A DNA stretch of 64,000 nucleotides. Source: Komagataeibacter nataicola (GTDB lineage Bacteria > Pseudomonadota > Alphaproteobacteria > Acetobacterales > Acetobacteraceae). Location: positions 86,593 through 150,592 of the forward strand of contig NZ_NIRT01000006.1 in assembly GCF_003207795.1 (NCBI RefSeq), in the 5' to 3' direction. The position numbers and the translations under genes were made by a program. Shown piece after piece: positions 10,469-19,644 of this stretch. Positions within the stretch are counted from its first letter, which is position 1. The number at the start of each line of letters is the position of its first letter. The notes under the pieces are model-generated. The model did no database searches, was not told where the DNA came from, and saw only the letters and a list, made by a program, of their open reading frames with translations.

Positions 10469-10540
10469 ATGGAAAGAAGTTTCTGGAGAAGCTTCTTTCA
10501 AAAAGCTTCAGCAGACGCTGCTTTTGGAAAAAGGTGGCCC
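10469..10540. repeat. Dispersed hairpin repeat, copy 3
   Basis: GAAGTTTCTGGAGAAGC, then the hairpin AAGCTTCTTTCAAAAAGCTT, then CAGACGCTGCTTTTGG. It lies between the ends of two convergent genes (DUF3126 and the DUF2939-type gene), a position fitting a bidirectional terminator. Confidence 0.7.
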
Positions 10541-10586
10541 CGGAGGCTGCGATGGTTTTCCAGTCCCCTCACGGGGTCTGGTCAGC

Positions 10587-11213
10587 CTAGGGCTGCGTCA
10601 GCGGCTGGGGCACGGGGCCTGCCGAGGCCTCGACAAGGGGCTGCTGGGGGTGCGCGGGCAGGTCGATTCGGTGAATCTTCCACTGGAAGGCGTGGATGCG
10701 CATCTGCAGCCGCAGTGGGGTCTCGTTCTCATGGCCGGGCATGATTACGCTTGCCTCGAACACGCCGGGATGGGTGAAATGCGCATGCACGCGCCACAGC
10801 ATGCCCAGCATCATGGCCGCCGTGGCGGGCTTGTGTTCATGCGGCATCAGGTGATCGACCAGCATGCCCAGCTTGTCGGGGCGCACTTCCTCGTCAATCG
10901 CGTTGGATGCGGCGGATGAGGCGAAGGATGACCCGAAAGCGGGCAGCTCATCGTCAGCCACGGGCGGGCCGATCAGGTCATCGACCACCTGCGTCTTGAG
11001 CCCGTTGCGCACCGATTCCCATTTGAGGCAGGTGTTGAGGCTGCCCATGTCATGTGTGCGGATGGCCGACGTGATGGACCACAGCGTGCAGAAGGGCGAG
11101 GCCGCATACAGTGTGGTGGCGGCGGCCAGCGTGCCCGCGCATACCCACCGCGCCTGCTGGCGGCGCAGGGTGAACAGGTTGGCGGGAATTTCCATGCGGG
11201 AAAGATATGACAT
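10587..11213 (-). CDS. DUF2939 domain-containing membrane-anchored protein
   Basis: A 208-residue protein with one N-terminal membrane segment (about residues 22-45) followed by YAASPFCTLWSITSAIRTHD, the typical start of DUF2939. It then has a duplex of helix and loop ending in a region that describes a single domain. Function unknown; it is probably periplasm-facing and anchored. ATG 11213 is chosen because GGGGGAG stands nine bases upstream. Confidence 0.75.
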   Translation of the reverse strand: MSYLSRMEIPANLFTLRRQQARWVCAGTLAAATTLYAASPFCTLWSITSAIRTHDMGSLNTCLKWESVRNGLKTQVVDDLIGPPVADDELPAFGSSFASSAASNAIDEEVRPDKLGMLVDHLMPHEHKPATAAMMLGMLWRVHAHFTHPGVFEASVIMPGHENETPLRLQMRIHAFQWKIHRIDLPAHPQQPLVEASAGPVPQPLTQP

Positions 11214-11410
11214 TGATTTATACTCCCCCAAAATGGTTTCACCTTGCCCTTGAGCTTATACTGGAAACATATCGGGCATGCATTGGTTTCATGATTGCGT
11301 GACATAATTTTCACGTAATCGTGATCGAAAGCCTGTTTCTCCCGGCTGCGCCAGCGGGGGGCAGGGTGTATCCGCCATGGGTGCGGCAACGGGCGGGGCA
11401 GGAGAGAGGA

Positions 11411-12235
11411 ATGAATTTTTCCGACGAAGAGATCCAGCGATACGCGCGCCACATCCTCCTGCCTGAGGTGGGTGGCACGGGGCAGGAAGCGTTGAAAAAC
11501 GCCAGCGTTCTGGTCATTGGCGCAGGCGGCCTGGGCTCGCCCGTGGCGCTTTACCTCGCGGCCGCCGGGGTGGGCCGCATCGGGCTGGTCGATGATGACG
11601 TGGTGGACCTGTCCAACCTGCAACGCCAGATCGCGCATGTGACCGCGCGCGTAGGCCAGCCCAAGGTCGAGTCGGCAGCGACCGCCATGCGCGCGATCAA
11701 TCCGGGAACACGGGTCGATTGTCATAACGTGCGGCTTGCAGCTGACAATGCCCGCGCGCTGGTGCGCGGATATGACCTGGTGTGCGATGGCAGCGACAAT
11801 TTCGCCACCCGCTACCTCGTGGCCGATGCCTGCGCGCTGGAAGGGCGCACCCTCATCTCCGCCGCCGTGCTGCGTTTTGAGGGGCAGCTTTCCACCTTCC
11901 GCCCCGGCGGCCCGTGCTATCGCTGCCTCTACCCCGAGGCCCCGCCCGCGGGCACCGTGCCGTCATGCGCCGAGGCGGGCGTGTTCGGCGCCGTGACAGG
12001 CGTGATGGGCACGCTCCAGGCCACCGAGGCGCTGAAGGAAATACTGGGCATAGGCGAGAGCCTGTCCGGCCGCCTGCTGGTATGGGATGCGCTGGCCATG
12101 CGCTTTCACACCATTACCCTGCCAGCCGATCCTGACTGCGCCCTGTGCGGCGCGCATCCTGCCATCCATGACCTGTCGGCCCATCACGGCCCGGCCCCCG
12201 CCCTGTGCGGCGTGCCCGAAAGCGCTGCGCCATGA
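11411..12235 (+). CDS. ThiF/MoeB-like E1 adenylyltransferase
   Basis: A 274-residue protein with NFSDEEIQRYARHILLPEVG at the start, the nucleotide-binding GAGGLGSPVALYLAAAGVG, the DDDVVDLSNLQRQ motif and two zinc-binding CxxC pairs (CYRCLYPE and CALCGAHP). These enzymes adenylate the C-terminal Gly-Gly of small sulphur carriers (MoaD, ThiS) in molybdopterin or thiamine synthesis. No rhodanese domain is present. ATG 11411 is chosen because GGAGAGAGG stands just upstream. The stop overlaps the start of the DsrE-like gene, so the two are translationally coupled, suggesting a shared sulphur-transfer role. Confidence 0.9.
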   Translation: MNFSDEEIQRYARHILLPEVGGTGQEALKNASVLVIGAGGLGSPVALYLAAAGVGRIGLVDDDVVDLSNLQRQIAHVTARVGQPKVESAATAMRAINPGTRVDCHNVRLAADNARALVRGYDLVCDGSDNFATRYLVADACALEGRTLISAAVLRFEGQLSTFRPGGPCYRCLYPEAPPAGTVPSCAEAGVFGAVTGVMGTLQATEALKEILGIGESLSGRLLVWDALAMRFHTITLPADPDCALCGAHPAIHDLSAHHGPAPALCGVPESAAP

Positions 12236-12618
12236 TGCGTGATGACGGGGCGCTGGCCATCTTGTTGTATGATGGCGCGTATGCCCGCGCGCATTATGCC
12301 TTTGTGGTGGCTGCGGGCGCGCTGGCCATTGGCCGCCCGGTCATCATGTTCGCGGCGGGGCGGGGCGTGCACGCGCTGGCGCGCGACTGGCGTGGCCTGC
12401 ATGATGCGGAGGATGATGCAGGCGTGCGTGCGCGTGGCGTTGCGGGCATCGACACGCTGCGTGAAGCCACGATTGAACTGGAGGCGACGCTCATGGTGTG
12501 CGAGGCCGCGCTGAAACTGTGCGATCTTGCGCCCGGGCAGTTGCTTGATGGCGTACAGGTGGCCGGTATTCCCACTTTTCTCGAAGCCGCCCGGGGGCGG
12601 CAGATCATAACCCTTTAA
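12232..12618 (+). CDS. DsrE/DsrF-like small protein
   Basis: A 128-residue alpha/beta protein whose pattern (LAILLYDGAYARAHYAFVVA, then a second half with FAAGRGVHAL, CEAALKLC, and GIPTFLEAARGRQIITL) fits the DsrE/DsrF superfamily of sulphur-relay and peroxiredoxin-like proteins. Two cysteines sit at about residues 88 and 94 (MVCEAALKLCD). It begins at ATG 12232, overlapping the stop of the ThiF/MoeB-like gene by four bases. Its specific substrate is unknown. Confidence 0.75.
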   Translation: MMRDDGALAILLYDGAYARAHYAFVVAAGALAIGRPVIMFAAGRGVHALARDWRGLHDAEDDAGVRARGVAGIDTLREATIELEATLMVCEAALKLCDLAPGQLLDGVQVAGIPTFLEAARGRQIITL

Positions 12619-12633
12619 GGATTGAAGAACACG

Positions 12634-13623
12634 ATGGCGCAGTGCGTGCGGCATGAATTCCTTGCGCGGGCGGCCAGCAGGCCCTCGCGTGTCACCCGGC
12701 GGTGGGGGTATCTGGCGGCCTGCGCTGCGGTGCTGGCCATGGGGGCAGGGCCAGTACGGGCCGCGACGGTGGCGGCCCACCATCATGCCCATGCGGCCGC
12801 GACCAAGGCAGCGACCAGTCTTGGCCACGCCCATGTGCATGGGGCCGCCAGGACCGCAAAAACGGCGGAAAAAAAGGCTGAAAAGACCACGCATGAGGCA
12901 GGCCGTCACCACCATGCGGCAGCGGTTGCCGCCGGTGCTGGCGCAGGCGCCGTGGCGGGTGTGGGGGTTGCTGCGGCTGGCACGGCCCATCCGGCCCCCG
13001 CCACGCCACCACCTGCCCCCCCGGCCGATGCCGCGGCACTCGCGCCCGTTGATAACACCAAGGGCAGCGTGACCGGCCTGCCCCTGCCGCGCTTTGCCGC
13101 CTTCCGCGCCGATGAGGTCAACCTGCGCACCGGGCCGGGGCAGCGTTACCCCATTGACTGGGTGTACCACCGCCGGGGCCTGCCGGTGAAAATCGAGCGA
13201 GAATTCGATGTGTGGCGCCTCGTTGAGGATTCGGACGGGCAGAAGGGCTGGGTCCATCAGGCAACCCTGGTGGGAACCCGCACGTTTGTCATACCGGGAC
13301 TGCCCCCCCAGGGTGATGCCCAGCAGGCGGGCCAGCCCACCGCCAAGGAGACTGACGTGATTGGCCGGGCCGATACCCGCATCGTAGGCCACGTGACGGA
13401 TGTGGCCGATGCGGCGGATATCAAGGGCGCGGTCATGCTGCATGCGGATGCCAGCACCACATCGGCCGTGGTGGCCGTGCTGCGGCCCGGCGTGGTGGGC
13501 ACGCTGCGCCAGTGCCAGGCGGGCACGCCGTGGTGCAAGGTTTCGGTCAAGCAGTACAGTGGCTGGATCGAGCGCAGCGCCATGTGGGGGCTTTTGCCGC
13601 AGGAGGTCATAGCGCCCTCCTGA
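12634..13623 (+). CDS. Exported SH3-domain protein with His/Ala-rich linker
   Basis: A protein of about 329 residues. It has a signal-like segment (LAACAAVLAMGAGPVRA), a His/Ala/Lys-rich low-complexity stretch (about 45-135), then a bacterial SH3 domain (about 155-215; VNLRTGPGQRYPIDWVYHRRG and QKGWVHQATLVG) and a second SH3-like half near the C-terminus (about 265-325). Such SH3 pairs bind cell-wall peptides or mediate partner binding in the periplasm. ATG 12634 is chosen over the TTG at 12622, which overlaps the AAGGA site. The gene sits 15 bases downstream of the DsrE-like gene. Confidence 0.75.
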   Translation: MAQCVRHEFLARAASRPSRVTRRWGYLAACAAVLAMGAGPVRAATVAAHHHAHAAATKAATSLGHAHVHGAARTAKTAEKKAEKTTHEAGRHHHAAAVAAGAGAGAVAGVGVAAAGTAHPAPATPPPAPPADAAALAPVDNTKGSVTGLPLPRFAAFRADEVNLRTGPGQRYPIDWVYHRRGLPVKIEREFDVWRLVEDSDGQKGWVHQATLVGTRTFVIPGLPPQGDAQQAGQPTAKETDVIGRADTRIVGHVTDVADAADIKGAVMLHADASTTSAVVAVLRPGVVGTLRQCQAGTPWCKVSVKQYSGWIERSAMWGLLPQEVIAPS

Positions 13624-13650
13624 GGATGACGTGAACAGGCGGAGAAAGAA

Positions 13651-15090
13651 ATGCCGGATACACCCTATCGTGCCATGCGCCGGACCAAGATTGTCTCGAC
13701 CCTTGGCCCGGCCACGACCGACCATGCCACCATCCGCGCGCTGGCCGTGGCGGGGGTGGATGTTTTCCGGCTCAATTTCTCCCACGGCACTCATGCCGAC
13801 CACGCCGCCCGCCATGCGGTCATTCGCGATGTGGAGGCCGAACTTGGCCGCCCCATCGGCATCCTTGCCGATGTGCAGGGCCCCAAGCTGCGGGTGGGCA
13901 ATTTCGCCAATGGCCGGGTGCAGCTGACGCCGGGCGCGCCCTTCCGGCTCGATCTTGACGGGGCACCGGGCAACGAAAAGCGCGTGAACCTGCCCCACCC
14001 CGAAATCATTGCGGCAGCGCAGGTGGACAGCACGCTGCTGCTTGATGATGGCAAGCTTGCGCTGCGCGTGTGTGAACGCGGCCCGGACTTCCTGCTGACC
14101 GAGGTGGTGGTGGGCGGCCCGCTATCGGACCACAAGGGCGTGAACGTGCCTGATGTGGTCCTGCCCATTCCCGCCCTGACCGACAAGGACCGCGCGGACA
14201 TGGCGTTCGCGCTTGATCTGGGCATTGAATATGTCGGCCTGTCTTTCGTGCAGCGCGCCGAGGACGTGCGCGAGGCGCGCACGCTGGCCAATGGCCGTGC
14301 GTGGATCATGACCAAGCTTGAAAAGCCGCAGGCGATGGACAACCTGCACGAGATCATCGCCCTGTCGGATGCGGTGATGGTGGCGCGTGGCGACCTCGGC
14401 GTTGAGCTGCCACCCGAGCAGGTGCCGCTGGCGCAAAAGCGCATCATCCGCCTCGCCCGCCAGCTTGGCCGCCCCGTTGTGGTGGCGACGCAGATGCTCG
14501 AGAGCATGATTCACGCCCCGACTCCCACCCGCGCCGAGGCCTCCGATGTGGCGACGGCAGTGTTTGATGGCGCGGATGCGGTCATGCTCTCGGCCGAGAC
14601 GGCGGTAGGCTCCTACCCGCGTGAAGCGGTGGCGATCATGGACCGTATCGTGCGTCGTGTTGAGGAAGATGAAGTCTGGCGCCGCCAGATGGAGACCTCC
14701 AGCCCCGAGCCGGACCATGCCGTTGCGGGCGCGATTGCCGCGGCAACCCGGCAGGTGGCCGCCACGGTCGATGCCGCCGCCATCGTGGCCTTTACCCTGT
14801 CGGGGCGGACGGCGCTGCGCATTGCGCGCGAGCGGCCTTCATGCCCCATTCTTGGCCTGACCCCCAATGATGAGATTGCCCGCAGGCTGGCGGTGGCCTG
14901 GGGTGTGCAGGCTGTTTCGGTCGGGCAGGAAGCCCCGGTCCATACCGTGGAGAGCGTGGTGGACCAGGCGCTGGCCGTGGCCCGGGGCGATGGTTATGGC
15001 GTTGCGGGCGATACGGTGGTGATCGCGGCGGGCCTGCCTTTCGGGGTGGCGGGCAGCACCAACACGCTGCGGGTCGCCACGCTGACCTGA
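13651..15090 (+). CDS. pyk: Pyruvate kinase
   Basis: A 479-residue protein of normal pyruvate kinase length. Motifs: KIVSTLGPAT and RLNFSHG near the start, DVQGPKLRVG (about 70-79), the substrate/metal region MTKLEKPQAMDN (about 220-231) with the catalytic Lys, MVARGDLGVELP, and the ATQMLESMI...PTRAEASDVATAVFDGADAVMLSAET block. It converts phosphoenolpyruvate plus ADP to pyruvate plus ATP. An AGGCGGAGAAAGAA site precedes the ATG. The gene is followed directly by the best-formed hairpin repeat, which probably ends transcription. Confidence 0.97.
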   Translation: MPDTPYRAMRRTKIVSTLGPATTDHATIRALAVAGVDVFRLNFSHGTHADHAARHAVIRDVEAELGRPIGILADVQGPKLRVGNFANGRVQLTPGAPFRLDLDGAPGNEKRVNLPHPEIIAAAQVDSTLLLDDGKLALRVCERGPDFLLTEVVVGGPLSDHKGVNVPDVVLPIPALTDKDRADMAFALDLGIEYVGLSFVQRAEDVREARTLANGRAWIMTKLEKPQAMDNLHEIIALSDAVMVARGDLGVELPPEQVPLAQKRIIRLARQLGRPVVVATQMLESMIHAPTPTRAEASDVATAVFDGADAVMLSAETAVGSYPREAVAIMDRIVRRVEEDEVWRRQMETSSPEPDHAVAGAIAAATRQVAATVDAAAIVAFTLSGRTALRIARERPSCPILGLTPNDEIARRLAVAWGVQAVSVGQEAPVHTVESVVDQALAVARGDGYGVAGDTVVIAAGLPFGVAGSTNTLRVATLT

Positions 15091-15098
15091 AGAGAAAT

Positions 15099-15185
15099 GA
15101 TAAAAGTTTTTGGGTGCTGCCTTTTTTCAAAAAGGCGGCGTTCTTCTGAAGCTTTTTGAAAAAAGCTTCACCAAAAACTTTTATC
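15099..15185. repeat. Dispersed hairpin repeat, copy 4 (full-length form)
   Basis: The outer arms are a perfect inverted pair: GATAAAAGTTTTTGG at the left and CCAAAAACTTTTATC at the right. Inside sit two nested hairpins, GCCTTTTTTCAAAAAGGC and AAGCTTTTTGAAAAAAGCTT. It lies between the convergent ends of pyk and tyrA. This copy defines the complete unit; the others are partial or decayed. Confidence 0.85.
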
Positions 15186-15197
15186 TGTCTGTTTTCT

Positions 15198-16100
15198 TCA
15201 GGCCTGCCGGTTCTCGATCAGGCTGCGGCGGATGGCGCGCCCGCGCTTGATGCGGCTTACGATCACATCCTCGTTGCCGGTGCGGATGGCGTTGCCCATG
15301 GCCTGCGCATCGGCAATGAAGCGGTCGAGCATGTCGAGCAGCGCCTCGCGGTTGTTGAGGAAGATGTCACGCCACATCGTCGGGTCGGACGCCGCAATGC
15401 GGGTGAAGTCACGGAAGCCCGAGGCTGCGAAATCCAGCACTTCCGAGCGCGTTTCATCCGCAAGGTCATCGGCCGTGCCGCATATGGTAAAGGCCAGCAG
15501 GTGCGGCAGGTGGCTGACAATGGCGCACACCCGGTCATGGTGTTCCACCGTCATGTCGCGCACGCGGGCACCCATCATCTCCCACAGGGTTGTGACGCGG
15601 GCGAGGGCGGTGGCCGGCGTGCCCGCAGGGGGCGTGAGCAGGCACCACCGGTCCTCGAACAGGGTGGCGAAACCGGCATCGGGGCCGGAGAACTCCGTAC
15701 CCGCCATCGGGTGCGCGGGCACGAAGGCAATGTCGGGGTAGGCGGCCAGCAGCGGCGCCATGGCCTCCATCACCGTCACCTTGACCGAGCCGACCTCGCT
15801 CAGGATCGCACCCTTCTTCATGGCAGGCAGGATCTGGGCGGCGACCATGGCAATCGCGCCGACCGGCACGCAGATGATCACGCAGTCCGCATCGCGCACG
15901 GCCCGTGCCGGGTCGGCCGCGACTTCATCGGCAATGCCCAGTTCAGCCACGCGCGCGCGCACTTCGGGGCTTATGTCGCATGCGATCAGCCTGCGCGCGA
16001 TGCGCCGGTCCTCATGCGCGCGGCGCAGGATGGAGGAACCGATCAGGCCGGGGCCGATAATGACCAGCGTATCGAACAGGGGGGCGGGCTTGTCCGTCAT
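15198..16100 (-). CDS. tyrA: Prephenate/arogenate dehydrogenase
   Basis: A 300-residue protein starting MTDKPAPLF. It has the nucleotide-binding motif VIIGPGLIGSS (about 13-23), a helical C-terminal half, and the PAHPMAGTEFSGP motif (about 125-137) with the conserved His of prephenate dehydrogenases. It oxidises prephenate or arogenate towards tyrosine. The ATG at 16100 lies well downstream of the longest possible frame start, whose N-terminal part belongs to the overlapping neighbour. No chorismate mutase or ACT domain is attached. The flippase-like gene lies 50 bases upstream on the same strand. Confidence 0.92.
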   Translation of the reverse strand: MTDKPAPLFDTLVIIGPGLIGSSILRRAHEDRRIARRLIACDISPEVRARVAELGIADEVAADPARAVRDADCVIICVPVGAIAMVAAQILPAMKKGAILSEVGSVKVTVMEAMAPLLAAYPDIAFVPAHPMAGTEFSGPDAGFATLFEDRWCLLTPPAGTPATALARVTTLWEMMGARVRDMTVEHHDRVCAIVSHLPHLLAFTICGTADDLADETRSEVLDFAASGFRDFTRIAASDPTMWRDIFLNNREALLDMLDRFIADAQAMGNAIRTGNEDVIVSRIKRGRAIRRSLIENRQA

Positions 16101-16150
16101 GGGGCGGTCTTGTCTGGCTATGGGGTGTGACAAAGGAGTGGGTGGTGCAA

Positions 16151-17212
16151 TCAGTCCTGCGGCGGGCTTGCGGGCTTGCGGGCGGGCGCTTCTTCCGGCT
16201 GTGCGGGGGCGGCCTTCTTGTGGCGCAGGGCCCGCATTTCCATGGCCTGCCACAACAGCAGCATGGGAATGCCGATGACCAGTTCCCGCCCGCGCCGCAG
16301 CAGCGACAGCCCCAGCGAGATGGAAGGCGCAATGCCAAAGGCCGAGCCAAGGGTGATATAGGCCGCTTCCTGCACGCCAAGGCCTGCGGGCACGAGGAAC
16401 GAGACGGACATGATGCCGCACGCCACGCCCTCGATCGCAACCGCTCCGCCAAAGCTGAGATGCGCTCCCAGGAAATAATAGGCCACCCAGATCGTGGCGG
16501 CACTGCCCAGCCAGCCCACGTAATGCAGCAGCGCGCCCTCCACGATGCGGCGCGGATGCGACCAGATGGCGTCAAAACGCTCCTGTATGCTGTCAGCGCT
16601 GCTCAGCATCGCATCCTGCCACTGGGCGGCCATGTTGTGGCCCAGCATCCTGCCCGCGCGCTTGAGCAGGTCACCACCCCGGCGCTGGGTATAGATAAAG
16701 CCCGCGATGCCCATGGTCAGCAGCACGAGCCCGATGATGACCGGGCGCGCGAACGGGCTGGACTGCTGGTGGGCCACAAGGCACAGCACGGCGGTCAGGA
16801 TGAACAGGATCTGGCCCATCACCTCGGTGGTGATATCGACAAGGTTGGCGCAGGCCGCCTCGCTGCCATTGACCGGGCGCCCCTTGCCACGGGGGGCGAA
16901 CAGGTCGCTCGAGCAGGTGGCGCGGATGCCCAGCACCATGCCGCCAAGCTGCGAGAAGGGCAGGCACGACGCGGCAGCGTCACGGATCATGCGTGACACC
17001 ACAAGCTGCACGAAGGGAATGTCCCGGCAAGCCGCGTGCCAGGCAAGACCCAGTATTGCATCGACTGCAAGCTGTGCCACCACGGTCGCCATGAATCCGA
17101 CCACCCCGATGGAGACGATGGCCTTCATCACCGATCCGGCACCGAACCAGGCGGTGCAGCCTGTCAGCAGGGCCAGGCCGAGGAGGGCCAGCAGGATTGT
17201 GAGCTTTCTCAA
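16151..17212 (-). CDS. Second flippase-like (LPG synthase TM-type) membrane protein
   Basis: A 353-residue, highly hydrophobic protein with about eight helices. It belongs to the same flippase-like superfamily as the product of 1531-2535 but is clearly divergent. The regions SRMIRDAAASCLPFSQLGGM and SFLVPAGLGVQEAAYITLG are the most family-like. The only visible start is TTG 17212, preceded by GACGGATC, so the true N-terminus is uncertain. The C-terminus is Pro/Ala/Lys-rich. It is transcribed divergently from hpnA and precedes tyrA, so a lipid-handling role beside the hopanoid cluster is plausible. Confidence 0.75.
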   Translation of the reverse strand: MRKLTILLALLGLALLTGCTAWFGAGSVMKAIVSIGVVGFMATVVAQLAVDAILGLAWHAACRDIPFVQLVVSRMIRDAAASCLPFSQLGGMVLGIRATCSSDLFAPRGKGRPVNGSEAACANLVDITTEVMGQILFILTAVLCLVAHQQSSPFARPVIIGLVLLTMGIAGFIYTQRRGGDLLKRAGRMLGHNMAAQWQDAMLSSADSIQERFDAIWSHPRRIVEGALLHYVGWLGSAATIWVAYYFLGAHLSFGGAVAIEGVACGIMSVSFLVPAGLGVQEAAYITLGSAFGIAPSISLGLSLLRRGRELVIGIPMLLLWQAMEMRALRHKKAAPAQPEEAPARKPASPPQD

Positions 17213-17405
17213 AAAAGATCCGTCTTGGTCTGTTGGCGTCAGGACACCGGGGAAAATTGATGCCGCCGTGGCTGGTTTTGCCTGACTTACACTACAGCAG
17301 GGTCTGGCGCCACTGGGAGGTGTCGGGATAAATGGAACGCCCGCTGGTTGCGAGTCCGTATCGCAATCGTGAATTCTGTCCCCTGACGGAGTGATCGTTC
17401 AGACC

Positions 17406-18401
17406 ATGACTGCCCCAACCCTTGTAACCGGTGCGACCGGTTTTGTCGGCTCGGCCGTCGCCCGCAATCTGGTGGAGCGTGGCCATACGCTCAGGCTCAT
17501 GGTGCGCAAAGGCAGCGACCTGACCAACCTGCGTGATCTGCCAGCCGAGCTGGTGGAAGGCGATCTCTCCACCCCCGAAAGCTTTGATGCAGCCGTGAAA
17601 GGCTGCCGCTACGTGTTTCATGTCGCGGCGGATTACCGGCTGTGGGTGCCCGACCCGGTGCCGATGATGGTGGCCAATGTGGAAGGCACGCGCAGCCTGA
17701 TGCTGGCGGCGCAGAAGGCGGGGGTCGAGCGGATCGTGTACTGCTCCTCGGTCGCGGCGCTGGGGCTGATTGGCGATGGCACCATCTCCGATGAGGAAAC
17801 GCCGGTGCATGAACATGGCGTGATCGGCATCTACAAGCGCTCCAAATACCGCGCCGAGCAGGAAGTGCTGCGCCTGGTGCACGAGCGCGCGCTGCCTGCC
17901 GTGATCGTGAACCCCTCCACCCCCGTTGGCCCGCGCGACATCAAGCCCACGCCCACAGGCCAGATGATTCTCGACTGCGCCGCAGGCCGCATGCCCGCTT
18001 ATGTCGATACCGGCGTGAACATCGTGCATGTCGATGACGTGGCCGAGGGCCATGCCCTGGCGCTCGAGCGCGGGCGCATTGGCGAGAAATACATCCTGGG
18101 CGGCCAGAACTACCTGCTGCGCGACCTGTTCGCCATGACCGCCGAGATCGCGGGCGTGGCCCCGCCGCGCATCAGCCTGCCGCAGGCGGTGATCTGGCCG
18201 GTGGCGGTGGCGAGCGAATGGCTGTCCCGCGCTTTTGGCATTGCGCCGCGCGTCACGCGCGAGATGCTGGCCATGTCTCACAAGAAAATGTTCTTTTCAT
18301 CGGACAAGGCGATTCGTGAACTCGGTTACGCCCCGCGCCCCGCGCGTGAGGCGGTGACGGACGCGATCGACTGGTTCCGCCAGCACGGCATGCTGGATTG
18401 A
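17406..18401 (+). CDS. hpnA: Hopanoid-associated sugar epimerase HpnA
   Basis: A 331-residue extended SDR protein. The N-terminus TLVTGATGFVGSAVARNL carries the GxxGxxG nucleotide site, and YKRSKYRAEQE (about 145-155) holds the YxxxK pair. HpnA is the NAD-dependent epimerase/dehydratase-like member of hopanoid clusters; its exact reaction is unsettled. ATG 17406 is chosen because the family starts here; a GTG five codons upstream (17391) is an alternative. It is the first gene of the hpnABCDE run. Confidence 0.92.
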   Translation: MTAPTLVTGATGFVGSAVARNLVERGHTLRLMVRKGSDLTNLRDLPAELVEGDLSTPESFDAAVKGCRYVFHVAADYRLWVPDPVPMMVANVEGTRSLMLAAQKAGVERIVYCSSVAALGLIGDGTISDEETPVHEHGVIGIYKRSKYRAEQEVLRLVHERALPAVIVNPSTPVGPRDIKPTPTGQMILDCAAGRMPAYVDTGVNIVHVDDVAEGHALALERGRIGEKYILGGQNYLLRDLFAMTAEIAGVAPPRISLPQAVIWPVAVASEWLSRAFGIAPRVTREMLAMSHKKMFFSSDKAIRELGYAPRPAREAVTDAIDWFRQHGMLD

Positions 18402-18411
18402 GCAGCCTGTC

Positions 18412-19644
18412 ATGTTGCTGCTTTCCCTTTCCATTCTGACAGTCGTCATCTGGCTCGGGCTTATTTTCTGTCATGGCCGCTTCTGGCAGGCGGGGCCGGT
18501 GCTTGCCCCCGTGTCAGGCCAGCAGCTTGACGGGGCAACCTGCCCCGATGTGTGCGTGGTGGTGCCAGCGCGTGATGAGGCGCCATCGGTCGCGGCGTGC
18601 ATTGGCTCGCTGCTCACGCAGGATTATCCCGGCGCGCTGCATGTCGTGCTTGTGGATGACAACAGCACCGATGGCACGGGGCGGCTGGCGCGCGCGGTGC
18701 CCGACCCGCAGCGGCGGCTGACCGTGGTTACGGGCAAGGCGCGCCCGCCGGGGTGGAGCGGCAAGCTGTGGGCCGTGGCGCAGGGCGTGGCCCGCGCGCG
18801 TGAACTCGCCCCCGATTCCAGCGGTTTCGTGCTGCTGACCGATGCTGACATCACCCACGACCCGCGCCATGTCTCGACCCTGGTGGCCAAGGCGCAGGCG
18901 GGCGGGCTCGATCAGGTCTCGGAGATGGTGGAGCTGAACTGCACCAGCCCCGCCGAGCGCATGCTGGTGCCGGCCTTCGTTTTCTTTTTTGCCCTGCTCT
19001 ATCCGTTTGCCAGCGTCAACAACCCGCGCAGCAGGGTGGCGGGAGCGGCAGGCGGCACGGTGCTGGTGCGCTGGAGCGCGCTTGCGCGCATTGGCGGGAT
19101 CGAGAGCCTGCGCGGCGCGCTGATCGATGACTGCACGCTGGCCGCCCACGTCAAGCATAGCGGGGGGCGGATCTATCTAGGCCATAGCGGGCTGGCCAGA
19201 TCCATCCGGCCCTATCCGCACCCCTCCGACATCTGGCGCATGGTGGCGCGCACGGCCTATGTGCAGCTTGGCTATTCGCCCTTCCTGCTTGTGGGCACGG
19301 TCATCGGCATGGTGCTGGTGTGGATGCTGCCGATGCAGCTTGCGCTGCTCGCACACGGGCTGCCCTGCCTTCTGGGGGCCGGGGCATGGGTGCTGTCCAT
19401 GGCGTCCTACACGCCCACGCTGCGCCGGTTTGGCCAGTCGCCGGCCTGGGCGCTGTTGCTGCCGGTCATTGCGGGGTTCTATACGCTGGCCACCATCGGC
19501 TCGGCGCTCGATCACCATCGGGGGCGGGGCGTGGTCTGGAAAAGTCGCGCCTATACCGAGCCGGATGGCGCGATCTCGACACATATGCGCAGCGAGGGTG
19601 CTGCAACGGTAATGAACCGCACCATGGGGGATGACGTAGGGTGA
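18412..19644 (+). CDS. hpnB: Hopanoid-associated glycosyltransferase HpnB
   Basis: A 410-residue family-2 glycosyltransferase. One membrane segment at the start (about 3-22) is followed by the catalytic domain with DDNSTDGT (about 79-86) and TDADITHD (about 140-147). Several C-terminal helices (about 285-360) anchor it in the membrane. It follows hpnA by 10 bases and overlaps hpnC by four (GTGA), so it sits inside the operon. The acceptor is presumed to be a hopanoid head group; the donor cannot be read from the sequence. Confidence 0.9.
   Translation: MLLLSLSILTVVIWLGLIFCHGRFWQAGPVLAPVSGQQLDGATCPDVCVVVPARDEAPSVAACIGSLLTQDYPGALHVVLVDDNSTDGTGRLARAVPDPQRRLTVVTGKARPPGWSGKLWAVAQGVARARELAPDSSGFVLLTDADITHDPRHVSTLVAKAQAGGLDQVSEMVELNCTSPAERMLVPAFVFFFALLYPFASVNNPRSRVAGAAGGTVLVRWSALARIGGIESLRGALIDDCTLAAHVKHSGGRIYLGHSGLARSIRPYPHPSDIWRMVARTAYVQLGYSPFLLVGTVIGMVLVWMLPMQLALLAHGLPCLLGAGAWVLSMASYTPTLRRFGQSPAWALLLPVIAGFYTLATIGSALDHHRGRGVVWKSRAYTEPDGAISTHMRSEGAATVMNRTMGDDVG

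Noticed and set aside
12184..13998. Open 604-codon minus-strand frame
   Set aside because: It runs antisense through the DsrE-like, SH3 and pyk genes; the composition is a shadow of high-GC codon use and no family is seen.
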